Source of the DNA: Arcticibacter svalbardensis MN12-7
GTDB lineage: Bacteria; Bacteroidota; Bacteroidia; Sphingobacteriales; Sphingobacteriaceae
Direction: 5' to 3'
NCBI RefSeq assembly: GCF_000403135.1
Contig: NZ_AQPN01000110.1
Span: 37,597 to 101,596 of the forward strand
Length of the DNA: 64,000 bases
The notes under the pieces: generated by a model
What the model saw: the letters and a program-made list of their open reading frames with translations, nothing else
Told to the model about the DNA's origin: nothing
Databases searched by the model: none
Shown here: piece by piece, positions 62,471-64,000 of the stretch
Layout: each line of letters opens with the position of its first letter
Numbering within the stretch: position 1 is the first letter of the stretch
Translations under genes and position numbers: made by a program

Positions 62471-63727
62471 TTAACTGCTTGTTCTTAACATCTCTTTAAT
62501 CCGAATGGGATATAATTTACCTTTAATCACGTTACGGATCAACTTATAATAAAGCAAAGCGGCTGTAATTATAAATCCCGCAATCCCCTCAATAAATACG
62601 ACCGTCTGCGCGCCATAGAGATGGGCCAAAAATCCAATCAATAAACTTCCTATAGGGAGAATTCCCTGGTTAGCCATAATGTAATAGCTAATCGTTCTTC
62701 CCCTCATTTCAGGTGTAGAATGCGTTTGTATATACGTATTGATGGATGAATTTTGTACCATTAAGCCGATTCCTGCGGCTGCAGTAAAAATAAGTGCAGG
62801 CACTAATGATGGGGCTATAGAAAGAGCAATAACGGAAAATGACATAATAAATCCGGAGATGATGGTAACCTTATGCAGACTTATTCCTTTCCGTAAGCGC
62901 GCCATATAGATGGCACCAAACAAAGCGCCAAGGCCTGCAGCGCTTTCAAACCAGCTGAATGTTCCTGCATCCCCATGAAAAATATCTTTCGCAAACACAG
63001 GTAGGAGTGTGATAAAAGGGATGATCAGTAAGCTTGAAGCTGCCATGGTCAATATTAATGATAGGACGTTTGGCGAATTTTTTATATGATAAAACCCTTC
63101 CTTCAGGTCCGACCAGATATTTTCAGTAGCCTTCATGCTGGGTTTAATGTCCAGTTTCATACATAACAAACAAATCAGTACAGCGATGAAACTGACAAAG
63201 TTAATCGTAAAGCACATCTCTTCACCGAAGGTGCTGAGTATAATACCCGCTAATGCGGGACCAACCAAACGGGCTGAATTAAATACAGTTGCATTTAGAG
63301 CGATAGCATTGGGCAAATCTTCCTTATTATCTACAAGATCTACCATTAAAGCTTGTCGGGCTGTTACATCGAACGAATTAATAATTCCTTGCAATAAGCT
63401 AAGTATTCCAATCCACATGATGCTGTAGTATTGAAACCAAATCATCAGGGCTAATAATCCGGCTTGAAGCATTAGTCCCGCCTGAGTAACCAGTAATACT
63501 TTAAATTTATCGTGACGGTCGATAAAACTACCGGCATAAGGGGAGAGGAATAAAGAAGGAATAAGACTTGCAAAAGTGATGAATCCTAATAGAAAAGCAG
63601 ATCCTGTGAGCCGGTACACTAACCAGCTAATTGCTACCCTTTGCATCCATGTGCCAATAAGGGATATGGCCTGCCCGGTGAAATGTAGCCTGTAGTTGTA
63701 GTATTTAAGTGAGCGAAAGATATTCAT
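62471..63727 (-). CDS. MFS transporter of the EntS/DHA3-like type
   Basis: 418 residues with 12 helices. The N-terminus (LKYYNYRLHFTGQAISLIGT, then WMQRVAISWLVYRLTGSAFL) and SPYAGSFIDRHDKFKVLL are typical of the DHA3 group, which includes the enterobactin exporter EntS and macrolide exporters. A MarR-family gene starts divergently 107 nt away, and palindromes lie between the two. Export of a siderophore or drug is likely but cannot be distinguished. Confidence 0.9.
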   Translation of the reverse strand: MNIFRSLKYYNYRLHFTGQAISLIGTWMQRVAISWLVYRLTGSAFLLGFITFASLIPSLFLSPYAGSFIDRHDKFKVLLVTQAGLMLQAGLLALMIWFQYYSIMWIGILSLLQGIINSFDVTARQALMVDLVDNKEDLPNAIALNATVFNSARLVGPALAGIILSTFGEEMCFTINFVSFIAVLICLLCMKLDIKPSMKATENIWSDLKEGFYHIKNSPNVLSLILTMAASSLLIIPFITLLPVFAKDIFHGDAGTFSWFESAAGLGALFGAIYMARLRKGISLHKVTIISGFIMSFSVIALSIAPSLVPALIFTAAAGIGLMVQNSSINTYIQTHSTPEMRGRTISYYIMANQGILPIGSLLIGFLAHLYGAQTVVFIEGIAGFIITAALLYYKLIRNVIKGKLYPIRIKEMLRTSS

Positions 63728-63740
63728 AAATCAAAATATA

Positions 63741-63755
63741 GTAAAGCAGCTTTAC
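63741..63755. promoter_or_regulatory. Palindrome GTAAAGC-A-GCTTTAC, likely MarR operator
   Basis: A perfect 7-1-7 palindrome between the MFS start and the MarR gene. It is just downstream of the MFS -7 box, so it sits at the transcription start. A second palindrome CTTTATAAAG at 63811-63820 lies before the MarR gene. Confidence 0.55.
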
Positions 63756-63762
63756 AAAAATA
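63755..63762 (-). promoter_or_regulatory. -7 box of the MFS gene
   Basis: On the minus strand TATTTTTG matches TAnnTTTG and is 28 nt before the MFS ATG at 63727. A good TTTG at the -33 spacing is not seen. Confidence 0.5.
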
Positions 63763-63834
63763 ATATTTTTTTGTTGTTTAATGATAATTGAATGGTCATA
63801 TGTTTCTTATCTTTATAAAGTTAATTTAGTTTAA

Positions 63835-64000
63835 ATGGCAAATCAAGATTACGAATTGGCGGTTCAGTTTCGAACCTTAGTGACACGACTTACCCGTCAG
63901 ATCCGTAAACAAAATGTGCGTACCGAGTTTTCCAATACTGAAATTCATACCCTTTCCTTACTGGAACAATATGATAAACTACTACCCTCAGATCTTGCAG
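63835..64000 (+). CDS. MarR-family regulator (partial, cut by window end)
   Basis: The visible 55 residues start MANQDYELAVQFRTLVTRLT and continue with TEIHTLSLLEQYDKL, PSDLA. This is the first helix and the start of the winged HTH of MarR proteins. The divergent MFS gene is the probable target. The rest lies outside the window. Confidence 0.8.
   Translation, partial: MANQDYELAVQFRTLVTRLTRQIRKQNVRTEFSNTEIHTLSLLEQYDKLLPSDLA

Noticed and set aside
1..64000. CRISPR array, tRNA or rRNA genes, prophage or integrase genes
   Set aside because: No regularly spaced repeats, cloverleaf sequences or integrase motifs were seen in the window.

Overview
The window looks like chromosome of a Pedobacter-like member of the Sphingobacteriaceae (phylum Bacteroidota). 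The DNA is AT-rich, Shine-Dalgarno motifs are weak, and several start regions carry Bacteroidota-type promoters (TTTG, about 18 nt, TAnnTTTG). The gene content fits: TonB receptor with a CarboxypepD_reg-like domain, DUF4374 lipoprotein, DUF4468 and DUF4198 proteins, glycoside hydrolases and an OlsF-type acyltransferase. No rRNA or tRNA gene, CRISPR array, replication origin or intact insertion sequence was recognised. Family calls come from reading the sequence, without database searches.

Positions 1-16.6 kb are accessory and partly decayed. Fragments of IS5-family and IS66-family transposases flank an intact AraC-type regulator. A GH2 glycosidase, a small XRE regulator, ilvD with a Crp/Fnr gene, a ROK sugar-kinase-like gene and a LacI regulator are intact. 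Between them lies a gene graveyard: a frameshifted AraC regulator beside a doubly broken epimerase, a phytochrome PHY-domain scrap, a VOC-like remnant, and an SDR fragment joined to the tail of a sulfatase.

Positions 16.7-27 kb hold a complete seven-gene Mrp Na+/H+ antiporter operon (A to G, minus strand). It is followed by a PAP2-like membrane protein, a GntR-type effector domain with no DNA-binding head, a GH46 chitosanase-like protein, an alpha/beta hydrolase, a DinB-like protein and an AraC regulator.

Positions 27.3-33.1 kb are an iron-acquisition operon laid out like the Bacteroides Xus xenosiderophore system: TonB receptor, DUF4374 lipoprotein, PepSY membrane protein, here with a DUF4198 protein added. 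The divergent AraC gene is separated from it by a tandem 21-bp direct repeat that looks like its operator. A second graveyard follows (33.3-34.9 kb: DHFR-like fragment joined to a Gfo/Idh/MocA tail, and a broken c-type cytochrome).

Positions 34.9-64 kb are mostly ordinary genes: PBP1C with an alpha-2-macroglobulin, an OlsF-like acyltransferase, PhzF, SDR, a zinc alcohol dehydrogenase and an MFS transporter with a 74-residue partner. Next comes a TetR-TolC-HlyD-ATPase-ATPase-permease-permease exporter operon (YbhGFSR-like, ATPases split) with a perfect 19-bp inverted-repeat operator. The end holds a DUF4468 protein, an M13 peptidase, a CoA-disulfide-reductase-like flavoprotein fused to rhodanese, a Ser/Thr-rich lipoprotein, and an MFS/MarR divergent pair cut by the window end.

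No clearly new multi-gene system was found. The best leads are the two-copy 26-12-26 palindromic repeat family, the Xus-like locus with its AraC operator, the TetR and MarR operators, the perfect inverted repeat inside pbpC, and the chimeric pseudogenes.
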